Below are positions 34,483-44,580 of a DNA stretch of 64,000 nucleotides, in pieces. Under the pieces are notes generated by a model. That model saw only the letters and a program-made list of their open reading frames with translations, had not been told where the DNA came from and did no database searches. The stretch spans positions 62,001-126,000 of the forward strand of contig NZ_JAKNUW010000007.1 in assembly GCF_023155805.1 (NCBI RefSeq), given 5' to 3'. Source of the stretch: Micrococcus lacusdianchii. Lineage in GTDB: Bacteria > Actinomycetota > Actinomycetes > Actinomycetales > Micrococcaceae. Positions within the stretch are counted from its first letter, which is position 1, and every line of letters starts with the position of its first letter. The translations under genes were made by a program, and so were the position numbers.

Positions 34483-35640
34483 TCAGGCGCGCGCCGCGCG
34501 GGCCGCCCGGCGGCGCACCGTGGTGCGCTCGACGATCCACGTCACGACCAGCATCACGATGATGACGAGGCCGGCGTAGCCGAGGACGGGGTAGACGGTG
34601 CCCACGAGGTCGGAGAAGCCGACGCTCGAGAGCAGGGTGGCGGCCAGGGCCGTGACGACGGCGATGACCCAGCCCGGCACGCGGCGCATCGAGGACAGCA
34701 GGGCGATGCGCTCCACCCCGCCGTACAGGCACGAGACCGCCGTCGTGAACTGCGCCAGCAGCAGGACGACCGTGTACAGCAGGCCGGCCCAGCCGCCGAT
34801 CATCGCGGCCAGCTCGACCATGGGCAGCTCGGCGCGGCCGATGAGCTGGGCGTGGGCGGTCATCGCGGCCATCACCGCGCCGGCCATCACCACGAGGCCC
34901 AGTGCCCCGAGCCCGGCCCCGGTGACGAGGGAGCGCCCCGACGAGGAGCTCTCCTCGCCGATCGGGGCGAGCACCGCGTAGGCCAGCTGGATGTTGAAGG
35001 CCACGTACAGCACGCCCGAGAGCCACCACTGGTTGATCAGCGGGGACGAGGTCACGAGCGCGGCGACGTCGTCCACCGCGGCCCCCGGGTTCACCAACCC
35101 CCACACCGCGACGCCGACGGCGACCACGATGATCAGGGGGACCACCACGGCCTGGACGCGCACAAGGCCCGTGATGCCGGCCAGCACCGAGACCACGCAG
35201 ACGGCCGCCATCACCAGCGAGCCCACGAGCGAGGGCAGCCCGAACGCGGTGTGCACCGCCGCCCCGGCCCCGGCCAGCATGATCACCAGCGTCCCCAGCA
35301 GGGACGTGGTGATGCACAGGTCCGCGAACCAGGTGGGCACGCGCGAGGTCGTGGGGTTCACGATCCGGTGGATGTCCGTGGTCCGCAGCTTCTGCGCCAG
35401 CCGCAGCACGATCACCGCGAGCAGGAAGAACAGCGCGCCGGCGATCACGAGCGCCCCCGTGCCGCCCCAGAGGCCGAAGCTCACGAAGTACTGCAGGATC
35501 TCGTTGCCCGAGGCGTACCCGGCGCCGATGGTGGTGCCGATGAACGTGGCGGCGATCCCGAGCGGGGAGGTCGGCCGCAGCGGCGCCGACTCCTCGGCTC
35601 GGCCGGGGTGCGCGGGGGAGCTCTCTGTGACGTGGGACAT
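34483..35640 (-). CDS. YkvI-like membrane transporter (APC superfamily), substrate unknown
   Basis: 385 residues with about ten or eleven membrane helices. The N-terminal IAATFIGTTIGAGYASGNEI with a broken first helix (GxGYASG) is characteristic of COG3949 (YkvI), a LeuT-fold group. The central SSPLINQWWLSGVLYVAFNI and the late basic tail (ERTTVRRRAARAARA) are also visible. It sits between thiC and thiD, whose products make HMP-PP, so a role in uptake of a thiamine precursor or related compound is possible but is inference from position only. GAGAAT lies 8 nt before the ATG, suggesting a leaderless mRNA. Confidence 0.82.
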   Translation of the reverse strand: MSHVTESSPAHPGRAEESAPLRPTSPLGIAATFIGTTIGAGYASGNEILQYFVSFGLWGGTGALVIAGALFFLLAVIVLRLAQKLRTTDIHRIVNPTTSRVPTWFADLCITTSLLGTLVIMLAGAGAAVHTAFGLPSLVGSLVMAAVCVVSVLAGITGLVRVQAVVVPLIIVVAVGVAVWGLVNPGAAVDDVAALVTSSPLINQWWLSGVLYVAFNIQLAYAVLAPIGEESSSSGRSLVTGAGLGALGLVVMAGAVMAAMTAHAQLIGRAELPMVELAAMIGGWAGLLYTVVLLLAQFTTAVSCLYGGVERIALLSSMRRVPGWVIAVVTALAATLLSSVGFSDLVGTVYPVLGYAGLVIIVMLVVTWIVERTTVRRRAARAARA

Positions 35641-35648
35641 GCGACTAC

Positions 35649-35654
35649 ATTCTC
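35649..35654 (-). promoter_or_regulatory. -10 element for leaderless YkvI-like gene
   Basis: GAGAAT on the minus strand ending 8 nt before the ATG at 35640, in the 73-nt divergent interval with thiD. Confidence 0.4.
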
Positions 35655-35713
35655 ATGGGCGGGATCGGCCCGGCCCGGACGGCCGATCCGCCCCGACCCG
35701 AAGGAGCCCCCGC

Positions 35714-36568
35714 ATGACCCCCGCCGTCCCCCGCGTGCTCAGCATCGCCGGCTCCGACTCCGGCGGCGGCGCCGGTGTCCAGGCCGACCTGAAGACCATC
35801 GCCGCGTGGGGCGGCTACGGGATGACCGCGATCACCGCGATCACCGCCCAGAACACGCAGGGCGTGCAGGCCGTCCACCCGCTGCCGGTGGACGTGGTGC
35901 GCGCCCAGCTCGACTCGGTCGCCGCCGACATCGCCGTGGACGCCGTGAAGATCGGCATGCTCGGCACGGTGGAGCTCATGCGGGCCGTCGCCGGCTGGCT
36001 CGAGGAGACCCTGCCCGCCGTCGTCGTGCTGGACCCGGTCATGGTGGCCTCGAGCGGGGACGCCCTCACCGCGGTGGGCGACGACGACGGGCGCGCCGCG
36101 TGGTCCCGGCTGCTGCGGGCGGCGCACCTGGTGACCCCCAACCTGCCCGAGCTGGCCCGGCTGACCGGGCGGGACGCGACGGGCTGGGACGCCGCCCTCG
36201 ACGCGGCGCGGGGTCTCGCCGCCGAGCACGACGTGACGGTGCTGCTCAAGGGCGGGCACCTGGACGAGGCCGAGGCGCCCGAGACCGCAGCGGCGGAGGT
36301 GCCGGACGCCGTCGTGCGCGTGGACGGGGCCGTCCACGAGGTGCGCGGCCCGCGCGTGGCGACCCGCGCCTCGCACGGCACCGGCTGCACCCTCTCCTCG
36401 GCCCTGGCCACGCTGGCCGGTGCGGGCCTGAGCTGGGAGGACGCACTCGAGCGGGCCAAGCCGTGGCTGGCCGACGCGATGCGGGCGGGGGAGGCGCTCG
36501 CGGTCGGGGACGCCTCGCGGCCGACGTGGCACGGGCCCGTGGACCACGGTCATGCGCAGCGGGGCTGA
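35714..36568 (+). CDS. thiD: Hydroxymethylpyrimidine/phosphomethylpyrimidine kinase ThiD
   Basis: 284-residue ribokinase-fold enzyme phosphorylating HMP and HMP-P. Seen: [15 protein letters not shown] (13-27), [31 protein letters not shown] and the anion hole [18 protein letters not shown] lies 7 nt before the ATG. It stands apart from the thiOSGF operon and has no riboswitch of its own. A gap-like Ala/Glu-rich stretch ([18 protein letters not shown]) is a minor insertion. Confidence 0.95.
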   Translation: MTPAVPRVLSIAGSDSGGGAGVQADLKTIAAWGGYGMTAITAITAQNTQGVQAVHPLPVDVVRAQLDSVAADIAVDAVKIGMLGTVELMRAVAGWLEETLPAVVVLDPVMVASSGDALTAVGDDDGRAAWSRLLRAAHLVTPNLPELARLTGRDATGWDAALDAARGLAAEHDVTVLLKGGHLDEAEAPETAAAEVPDAVVRVDGAVHEVRGPRVATRASHGTGCTLSSALATLAGAGLSWEDALERAKPWLADAMRAGEALAVGDASRPTWHGPVDHGHAQRG

Positions 36569-36896
36569 GGGCCGGACCGGGCCACCGCCGTCCCCGGCCG
36601 TGCGCATCGCGCTGTGGGCGCCGGCCGGCTGGGTGGTGCTGCTCGCGGCGCTGGTGATCGCCGGACCCGTCCTGCCCGTGCCGACGGCGGCGGCCCTCGG
36701 GACGTGGGCCGTCTCGCTGGTCCTCCCGCTGGCGGCGCTGCCCGCGCTGCGGCCTCGGCATGGTCCTGGCCGCCCGCCGGCTCCCCCGGGGATGACGACG
36801 GGCGGGCACCCGAAGGTGACCGCCCGGTCTGTGGTGCCCCCGGCAGGATTCGAACCTGCGGCCTTCTGCTCCGGAGGCAGACGCTCTATCCCCTGA
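36552..36896 (+). CDS. Possible small membrane protein after thiD
   Basis: 114-codon ORF overlapping the thiD end by 17 nt. Residues about 17-65 contain two good hydrophobic segments (IALWAPAGWVVLLAALVIAG and LGTWAVSLVLPLAALPAL). The last ~35 codons read through the antisense of a terminator and of the tRNA-Arg gene (PPAGFEPAAF is the usual sign of a translated tRNA complement), so the C-terminus is not meaningful. No ribosome site. It may be a real short gene that ends by chance, or not a gene. Confidence 0.25.
   Translation: MRSGAEGRTGPPPSPAVRIALWAPAGWVVLLAALVIAGPVLPVPTAAALGTWAVSLVLPLAALPALRPRHGPGRPPAPPGMTTGGHPKVTARSVVPPAGFEPAAFCSGGRRSIP
36799..36826 (-). terminator. Terminator of tRNA-Arg
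   Basis: Stem CGGGCGG-x-CACC type (36799-36810 with 36815-36826, one mismatch) with a CGAA loop, 6 nt beyond the tRNA 3' end on the minus strand. Confidence 0.55.
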
Positions 36897-36907
36897 GCTA
36901 CGGAGGC
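36832..36907 (-). tRNA. tRNA-Arg (anticodon CCG)
   Basis: 76 nt on the minus strand including an encoded CCA (36832-36834). Acceptor GCCTCCG pairs with CGGGGGC (one G-U); the D-stem is GCTC/GAGC; the anticodon stem is TCTGC/GCAGA with loop CTCCGGA, giving anticodon CCG for codon CGG; the T-arm is GCAGG TTCGAAT CCTGC. CGG is a frequent Arg codon in this GC-rich genome. Confidence 0.96.
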
Positions 36908-36992
36908 GGGGTCGCGACGCGTCGAGCGCGTTGCGGACTCGTCGACTCTACACCATCAGGACGGCCCGTCCGTGACCTCCCCACGGGGCGCG

Positions 36993-37736
36993 TCAGCCGA
37001 GCAGGCCCGCGCGCAGGGCGCGGGCCGCGGCCTCGGGGTCCTCGGCCTGCGTCACGGCGCGGACCACCACGATCCGTTCCGCCCCGGCCGCGCGGACCTC
37101 GGGCAGCCGGTCCGCGTCGAGGCCGCCGATGGCGAACCACGGCCGCGCCCCCGCCGGGTCCTCGGCGTCCAGGCGCGCGGCGAGGGCCGGCAGCTCCAGT
37201 CCGACGGCGGCCCGGCCCGGCTTCGTGGGCGTCGCCCACACCGGCCCCGTGCAGAAGTAGTCCAGGCCGTCCTCCGCGCGGGCGGCGCGCACCTGCGCCT
37301 CGGTGTGGCACGAGCGGCCGAGCACCACGTCCGGGCCCAACAGGGCGCGGCACTGTGCGGTGGTCAGGTCGGTCTGGCCCGTGTGGAACACGCCCACCCC
37401 GGCCAGGGCGGCGACGTCGGCGCGGTCGTTGGCGGCCGAGAGCGCCCCGTGCTTCCGGGCCAGCGGGACGAGCACGGCGAACGCGGCCAGCTCGACCGCC
37501 ACGTCCACGGCTTTGTCCCGCACCTGGATCAGGTCCACTCCGCCGCGAAACGCCGCCGCGCAGAAGTGTGCGAACGCGGCCGTGTCGAGCGTGTCGTCCG
37601 GGCGCAGGAACCGCTGCAGGTCGGTGCAGACGTACAGCCGGGAGACGGCGAGGCGGGCGCGGCGGCGCGCGCCGGGGCCGGTGTCGCCGTCGTCGCGGCC
37701 GGCTGCGGTCATCAGGAGCGGATCGGGGGAGTGCAT
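36993..37736 (-). CDS. thiE: Thiamine-phosphate synthase ThiE
   Basis: 247 residues with the TIM-barrel motifs of ThiE: LIQVRDKAVDV, SAANDRADVAALAGVGVFHT, VLGRSCHTEAQVRAA, DYFCTGPVWATPTKPG and WFAIGGLD. It joins HMP-PP and THZ-P. Compared with standard ThiE, LNDR/DGVHLGQ appears as AANDR/VGVFHTGQ, a conservative change. The start is uncertain: ATG at 37736 or 37712, neither with a ribosome site. It is divergent from thiO and shares the 5' region holding the second TPP riboswitch, which belongs to the other strand. Confidence 0.9.
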   Translation of the reverse strand: MHSPDPLLMTAAGRDDGDTGPGARRRARLAVSRLYVCTDLQRFLRPDDTLDTAAFAHFCAAAFRGGVDLIQVRDKAVDVAVELAAFAVLVPLARKHGALSAANDRADVAALAGVGVFHTGQTDLTTAQCRALLGPDVVLGRSCHTEAQVRAARAEDGLDYFCTGPVWATPTKPGRAAVGLELPALAARLDAEDPAGARPWFAIGGLDADRLPEVRAAGAERIVVVRAVTQAEDPEAAARALRAGLLG

Positions 37737-37766
37737 GCGCCCACTGTGGCAGACTGGCTGCTGTTC

Positions 37767-37874
37767 CATGGGAGCCCGGGCCGCACACGCCGGGCTGAGA
37801 GGGCCGCAGGGGCGCACCGCGCCGGCGCGGCCGACCATCACCACTCGATGCGGGTCATGCCGCCGTGAGGAGGA
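37767..37874 (+). promoter_or_regulatory. TPP riboswitch upstream of thiOSGF
   Basis: CATGGGAGCCCGGGCCGCAC, then CCGGGCTGAGAGGGCCGC, a GC-rich P3 stem (CGCACCGCGCCGGCGCG region), and GACC through ACTCGATGCGGGTCATGCCG then CCGTGAGGAGGA. The CUGAGA-GG and GGGUCAUGCCGCCGUGAGGA elements match the THI box. The 3' end contains the AGGAGGA ribosome site of thiO, so TPP binding should block translation initiation. Confidence 0.92.
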
Positions 37875-37881
37875 CCGGCCC

Positions 37882-39051
37882 GTGCACGTGGCCGTCGTCG
37901 GGGCCGGGATCATCGGCCTCACCGCCGCCGTGCGTCTGCGCGCCGCAGGCCACGCCGTCACCCTGATCGCCCCCGAGCTGGACGCCGCCGGGCGCCCGCA
38001 CGCCGTGGCCGGGGCCACCCACGCCGCGGCGGGGATGCTCGCGCCGCTCGCCGAGACCCAGTTCAGCCAGGACGACCTCGCCCCGCTGCTGCAGGCCGGC
38101 TGGGAGGCCTACCCGGCGCTCGTGGAGCTGCTCGCCGCCTTCACCGACGTGGAGACGGGCTTCCTCGCACAGGGCGCCTGGATCGTGGCCGCGGACCCCT
38201 CGGACGCCCGCGCGTGGGACCACGTGCTCGAGCACGCCTCGGTCCTCGGCCGCCGGGTCGAGCCCGTCTCCGTCCGCGCGCTGCGCCGCGCCGAGCCCGC
38301 CCTGGCCCCGGGCCTGGCCGCCGGCTTCGACGCGCCGGACGACCATCAGGTGGACCCACGCCGGCTCGCCGCCGCCTGCGTCGCCGCCCTGCGCGCCGAG
38401 ACCGGACCCGACGGCGGCCCGCTCCCGGCCGGCGCCGGATCCGCCGCCCGGTTCGTGGCCGGACGCGTCACCGCCGCCGACCCGGAGGGCGAGGGAGTGC
38501 GCCTCACGCTGGCCGACGGGGGCACCCTCACCGCCGACGGCGCGGTCCTCGCCGCGGGCCTGGGCCACCGTGGGATCGGCGGCGCGGCCACCGCCGTCGA
38601 GGTCCCGCTGCGACCCGTCCACGGCGACGTGCTGCGCCTGCGGGTGCGCCCCGAGCAGCTGCTGCCGGGGGAGTCGCACCTGATCACCCGCACCGTCCGC
38701 GGCCTCGTCCACGGGCGCCAGGTCTACCTCGTGCCCCGCGCGGACGGCACCCTCGTGGTCGGCGCCTCGGCCCGCGAGGAAGGCCTGGCCGGCACCTCCG
38801 CCGGGGCCGTGCTGGACCTGCTCGCCGACGCCGCCGCGATCCTGCCCGCCGTCCGCGAGTGCGAGCTCGTCGAGATCACCACCGCCGCCCGCCCCGGCAC
38901 CCCCGACGACGCCCCGCGCGTGCTCGCCGTGCCCGAGGCTCCGGGCGCCGTCGTCGCCACCGGCTTCCACCGTCACGGGATCCTGCTCGCCCCCTGGGCG
39001 GCCGGGCGGATCCTCGACCTGCTGCACGCCCGCCTGAAGGAGATCGCATGA
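37882..39051 (+). CDS. thiO: Glycine oxidase ThiO
   Basis: 389-residue FAD-dependent oxidase making the glycine imine used by ThiG. The start is GTG, 7 nt after the riboswitch-embedded AGGAGGA. Seen: the dinucleotide fold VHVAVVGAGIIGLTAAVRLR, the conserved GATHAAAGMLAPLAE near the N-terminus, VPLRPVHGDVLRL, GRQVYLVPRADGTLVVGA and the C-terminal ATGFHRHGILLAPW that closes the FAD site. It is the first gene of a tight four-gene operon and overlaps thiS by 4 nt. Confidence 0.94.
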   Translation: MHVAVVGAGIIGLTAAVRLRAAGHAVTLIAPELDAAGRPHAVAGATHAAAGMLAPLAETQFSQDDLAPLLQAGWEAYPALVELLAAFTDVETGFLAQGAWIVAADPSDARAWDHVLEHASVLGRRVEPVSVRALRRAEPALAPGLAAGFDAPDDHQVDPRRLAAACVAALRAETGPDGGPLPAGAGSAARFVAGRVTAADPEGEGVRLTLADGGTLTADGAVLAAGLGHRGIGGAATAVEVPLRPVHGDVLRLRVRPEQLLPGESHLITRTVRGLVHGRQVYLVPRADGTLVVGASAREEGLAGTSAGAVLDLLADAAAILPAVRECELVEITTAARPGTPDDAPRVLAVPEAPGAVVATGFHRHGILLAPWAAGRILDLLHARLKEIA

Positions 39052-39290
39052 GCACCCTCCCCCTGACCCTCAACGGAGAGCCCGCCGAGCTGGCCGTGGC
39101 CACCGTCCGCGACGTCGTCGCGCACGTCACCGGGCGTGCGATCGGCGACGACGGCGCCGCCGCGGACGGGCGGCGGCTCGGCGTGGCCGTGGCGGTCGGC
39201 GGCGAGGTCGTGCCCCGGTCGGCCTGGGCCACCCGGGAGCTGGCCGCCGGGGACGAGGTCGACGTCGTCACCGCGGTGCAGGGGGGCTGA
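39048..39290 (+). CDS. thiS: Sulfur carrier protein ThiS
   Basis: 80-residue ubiquitin-like protein ending in VQGG, the Gly-Gly tail that is adenylated and thiocarboxylated. Starts MSTLPLTLNGEPAELAVATV. An insertion (IGDDGAAADGRR) near residue 36-45 makes it slightly longer than the usual 65-70. Preceded by AAGGAG and overlaps thiO (ATGA); thiG begins 3 nt after its stop. Confidence 0.95.
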   Translation: MSTLPLTLNGEPAELAVATVRDVVAHVTGRAIGDDGAAADGRRLGVAVAVGGEVVPRSAWATRELAAGDEVDVVTAVQGG

Positions 39291-41269
<1,979 letters not shown>

Positions 41270-41287
41270 CCCCGGCGCGCCGTTCCG

Positions 41288-41293
41288 TAGACT
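41288..41293 (+). promoter_or_regulatory. -10 element for leaderless argS
   Basis: TAGACT ends 7 nt before the argS GTG (41301) in a 31-nt gap after thiF; no Shine-Dalgarno is present. Confidence 0.5.
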
Positions 41294-41300
41294 CTCCCGG

Positions 41301-42971
41301 GTGAAGCCCGAAGAACTCTCCGCACTCATCCATGCCCAGCTGCTGGCCGCCGTCGAGGCCGGGGAGCTGCCCGCCGCCCTGCGCGAGGAGCTCACCGCGG
41401 ACCGCGTGCGGGTGGAGCGACCCCGCAGCCGCGAGCACGGGGACTGGGCCGCCAACGTGGCGCTGCAGTTCGCCAAGAAGGCGGGGATGAACCCACGGGA
41501 GTTCGCGTCCGTGCTCGCCGCGCGCATGGGGGCGCAGGAGGGCGTGGCGCAGGTGGACATCGCCGGCCCCGGCTTCCTCAACATCACCCTGGACGCCGCC
41601 GCCGCGGGCGAGCTCGCCCGCACCGTCGTGGAGGCCGGCGAGGCCTACGGGCGCAACGACGCCCTGGCCGGTCACCGCGTGAACATGGAGTTCGTCTCCG
41701 CCAACCCCACGGGCCCGCTCCACATCGGCCACACCCGCTGGGCGGCCCTCGGCGACGCGATCGCCCGCCTGCTGCGCGCCTCCGGGGCCCAGGTGACGGC
41801 CGAGTACTACATCAACGACGCCGGCAACCAGATGAACGTGTTCGCGGACTCCGTCCTCGCCCGCCTGCACGGCCGGGACGTCCCCGCGGGCGGCTACCCG
41901 GGTGCGTACGTGCAGGAGCTGGCCGACGCCGTCGCCCTCGAGCACCCGGACGTGCGCGAGCTGACGGACGAGGCCGCCCGCCCGGTGGTCCGCGGGGCCG
42001 CGTACCGGCTCCAGATGCAGGACATCGAGGACACGCTCGCCGCCTTCGACGTGCACTTCGACGTGTTCACCTCCGAGCAGACGCTCCACGACTCCGGCGC
42101 GATCGAGCAGGCCGTGCAGCGGCTGCGCGAGCAGGGCCACATCGAAGACCGCGAGGGCGCCGTGTGGCTCAAGACCACCGACTTCGGCGACGACAAGGAC
42201 CGCGTGCTCATCCGCGCCAACGGCGAGCCCACCTACTTCGCCGCCGACGCCGCCTACTACCTCCACAAGCGCGACCGCGGCTTCGAGGAGAAGGTGTACC
42301 TGCTCGGCGCCGACCACCACGGCTACGTGAACCGCCTCAAGGCGATCGCCGCCGCCGCCGGCGACGACCCGGCGACGAACATCGAGATCCTCATCGGCCA
42401 GCTCATCTCGGTCAACGGCGCGAAGCTCTCCAAGCGCGCCGGCAACATCATCGAGCTCAAGGACCTCGTCCAGTGGCTCGGCAAGGACGCGCTGCGCTAC
42501 GACCTGGCGCGCTACCCGGCGGACTCGCCGATCACGATCGACCCGGAGCTGCTGCGTTCGCAGTCCAACGACAACCCGGTCTACTACGTGCAGTACGCCC
42601 ACGCCCGGGCGTGCGGCGCCGCCCGCACGGCCGAGGCCTTCGGCGTGGACCGCTCCGCGTTCGACGCGTCCCTGCTCACCGACCCCACCGAGTCCGAGCT
42701 GCTGGCCCAGCTGGCCGAGTTCCCCTCCGTCGTGGCCTCCGCCGCCCGGCTGCGCGAGCCGCACCGGGTGGCCCGCCACCTCGAGGTCGTCGCCGGCGCC
42801 TACCACTCCTGGTACGCCGCGTGCCGCATCACCCCCGCCCCGGCCGAGGACGGCGCTCCGGGCGAGGTCGGGGACCTGCACCGCACCCGCCTGTGGCTGA
42901 ACACCGCCGCAGCCCAGGTGCTGCGCAACGGACTGGACCTGCTGGGCGTCTCGGCTCCGGAGAAGATGTGA
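41301..42971 (+). CDS. argS: Arginyl-tRNA synthetase
   Basis: 556-residue class I synthetase. Seen: the N-terminal tRNA-recognition domain (EHGDWAANVALQFAKKAGM), HIGH (141-144) in TGPLHIGHTRWAALGD, AEYYINDAGNQMNVF, the KMSKS counterpart AKLSKRAGN near 375, and the DALR anticodon domain with the closing HRTRLWLNTAAAQVLRNGLDLLGV. It starts with GTG. lysA follows 11 nt later, the usual actinobacterial argS-lysA arrangement. Confidence 0.97.
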   Translation: MKPEELSALIHAQLLAAVEAGELPAALREELTADRVRVERPRSREHGDWAANVALQFAKKAGMNPREFASVLAARMGAQEGVAQVDIAGPGFLNITLDAAAAGELARTVVEAGEAYGRNDALAGHRVNMEFVSANPTGPLHIGHTRWAALGDAIARLLRASGAQVTAEYYINDAGNQMNVFADSVLARLHGRDVPAGGYPGAYVQELADAVALEHPDVRELTDEAARPVVRGAAYRLQMQDIEDTLAAFDVHFDVFTSEQTLHDSGAIEQAVQRLREQGHIEDREGAVWLKTTDFGDDKDRVLIRANGEPTYFAADAAYYLHKRDRGFEEKVYLLGADHHGYVNRLKAIAAAAGDDPATNIEILIGQLISVNGAKLSKRAGNIIELKDLVQWLGKDALRYDLARYPADSPITIDPELLRSQSNDNPVYYVQYAHARACGAARTAEAFGVDRSAFDASLLTDPTESELLAQLAEFPSVVASAARLREPHRVARHLEVVAGAYHSWYAACRITPAPAEDGAPGEVGDLHRTRLWLNTAAAQVLRNGLDLLGVSAPEKM

Positions 42972-42982
42972 GGGACCCCGCG

Positions 42983-44449
42983 ATGACGACGCCGACCCCC
43001 GCCTCCCCGCTCGCCCCGGCCTGGCTGCCGGCGCCGACGGACCCCGACGCCCTGGACCCGAAGGTCTGGTCCGCCGGAACGGCCCGTGGCGACGACGGCG
43101 GGCTCGCCGTCCAGGGCGTGTCCGCCGCCGCGCTCGCGGCCGAGTTCGGCACGCCGCTGCTCGTGGTGGACGAGGACGACTTCCGCGCCCGCGCCCGGGC
43201 GTTCCGGGAGGGGTTCGCCGCGGCGTTCACGGACCTCTGCGGCGGCGCGGACGTCTACTACGCCGGCAAGTCCATGCTCACCCTGTCCACGGCCCGCTGG
43301 GCCGCGGAGGAGGGGTTGCGCGTGGACACCGCCTCCGGCGGCGAGCTGGCCCTCGCACTGCGGGCCGGCGTCGCCCCGGAGCACATCGGCCTGCACGGCA
43401 ACAACAAGTCCGAGGCCGAGCTCGCGGCCGCGCTCGACGCGGGCGTGGGCCGGATCATCGTCGACTCCGTGGACGAGCTGGTGTTCCTGGCGGCGTTCGC
43501 GGCCGAGCGCGGCCAGGTGGCGCCCGTGATGCTTCGTCTGACTCCGGGCGTGCACGCGCACACCCACGACTTCATCGCCACCGCGCACGAGGACCAGAAG
43601 TTCGGCCTGTCCCTCGCCCCGTCCTCCGAGGGGCGCGACGGCGGGATCGCGGGCGTGTCCCCGGCCGCCGTGGCCGTGCGGATCGCCCTCGAGGCGGACT
43701 CGATCGACCTGCTGGGCGTGCACTGCCACATCGGCTCACAGATCTTCGAGGCCGACGGCTTCGGGCTGGCCGCCGCGCGGGTGCTGGAGTTCCTCGCGCA
43801 GGTCGAGGCCGAGCACGGCGTCGCGCTGCCCGAGCTGGACCTCGGCGGCGGCCACGGCATCGCGTACACGTCCGCGGACGAGCCGCGCCCGGCCGCTGAG
43901 ATCGCGGCTGCGCTCGCGGACGACGTCCAGAAGGCCGTGGAGCGGCTGGGCCTGACGTGCCCGCGCATCTCGATCGAGCCCGGGCGGGCCATCTCCGGTC
44001 CCGCCGGCCTGACCCTCTACACGGTGGGTGTGACCAAGACCGTGGACGCGGACGCCCCGGACGGCTCCACCGCGGCCCGCCGCTACGTGGCGGTGGACGG
44101 CGGCATGTCGGACAACCCGCGTCCCGTGCTGTACGACGCGGACTACACCGCCGTGCTCGCCTCGCGCACCTCGGACGCCGCGCCCGCACTGACCCGCGTG
44201 GTGGGCAAGCACTGCGAGTCCGGGGACATCCTGGTCCGGGACGTGTGGCTGCCCGTGGACGTCACGCGGGGCGACCTGCTGGCCGTGCCCGCCACCGGGG
44301 CGTACACCCACGTGATGGCGTCCAACTACAACGCGCTGACCCGGCCGGCCGTCGTCGCCGTGCGGGATGGGCAGGCGCGGGTGATCATCCGCCGGGAGAC
44401 GATCGAGGACCTGCTGCGCCGCGAGGTGGACCCGCAGAACCCCTCCTGA
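42983..44449 (+). CDS. lysA: Diaminopimelate decarboxylase
   Basis: 488-residue PLP fold-III enzyme for the last lysine step. Seen: PLP Lys96 in YYAGKSMLT, HCHIGSQIFEADGF, DLGGGHGIAYT, ISIEPGRAISGPAGLTLY, the substrate-binding Cys in GKHCESGDIL, and YNALTRPAVV near the end. An N-terminal 40-residue extension resembles other actinobacterial LysA proteins. The ATG is preceded by GAGGGA. hom follows after 131 nt. Confidence 0.96.
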   Translation: MTTPTPASPLAPAWLPAPTDPDALDPKVWSAGTARGDDGGLAVQGVSAAALAAEFGTPLLVVDEDDFRARARAFREGFAAAFTDLCGGADVYYAGKSMLTLSTARWAAEEGLRVDTASGGELALALRAGVAPEHIGLHGNNKSEAELAAALDAGVGRIIVDSVDELVFLAAFAAERGQVAPVMLRLTPGVHAHTHDFIATAHEDQKFGLSLAPSSEGRDGGIAGVSPAAVAVRIALEADSIDLLGVHCHIGSQIFEADGFGLAAARVLEFLAQVEAEHGVALPELDLGGGHGIAYTSADEPRPAAEIAAALADDVQKAVERLGLTCPRISIEPGRAISGPAGLTLYTVGVTKTVDADAPDGSTAARRYVAVDGGMSDNPRPVLYDADYTAVLASRTSDAAPALTRVVGKHCESGDILVRDVWLPVDVTRGDLLAVPATGAYTHVMASNYNALTRPAVVAVRDGQARVIIRRETIEDLLRREVDPQNPS

Positions 44450-44532
44450 GCGGCCCGGCCGCCCGACCCGCCCCGCCGTTCCACATGCCGGTCACGGCCC
44501 GTCGTCCGGGGCCCGGCCCCGTGCCGGACCGA

Positions 44533-44538
44533 TAGATT
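44533..44538 (+). promoter_or_regulatory. Candidate -10 of the hom-thrC-thrB operon
   Basis: TAGATT in the 131-nt lysA-hom interval, 42 nt before the hom ATG. A leader of about 35 nt would contain the CGGAGGACC ribosome site. No attenuator is recognised. Confidence 0.4.
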
Positions 44539-44580
44539 GAACGCCGCCCGCACCACCCCGGCACCGACCCACGGAGGACC

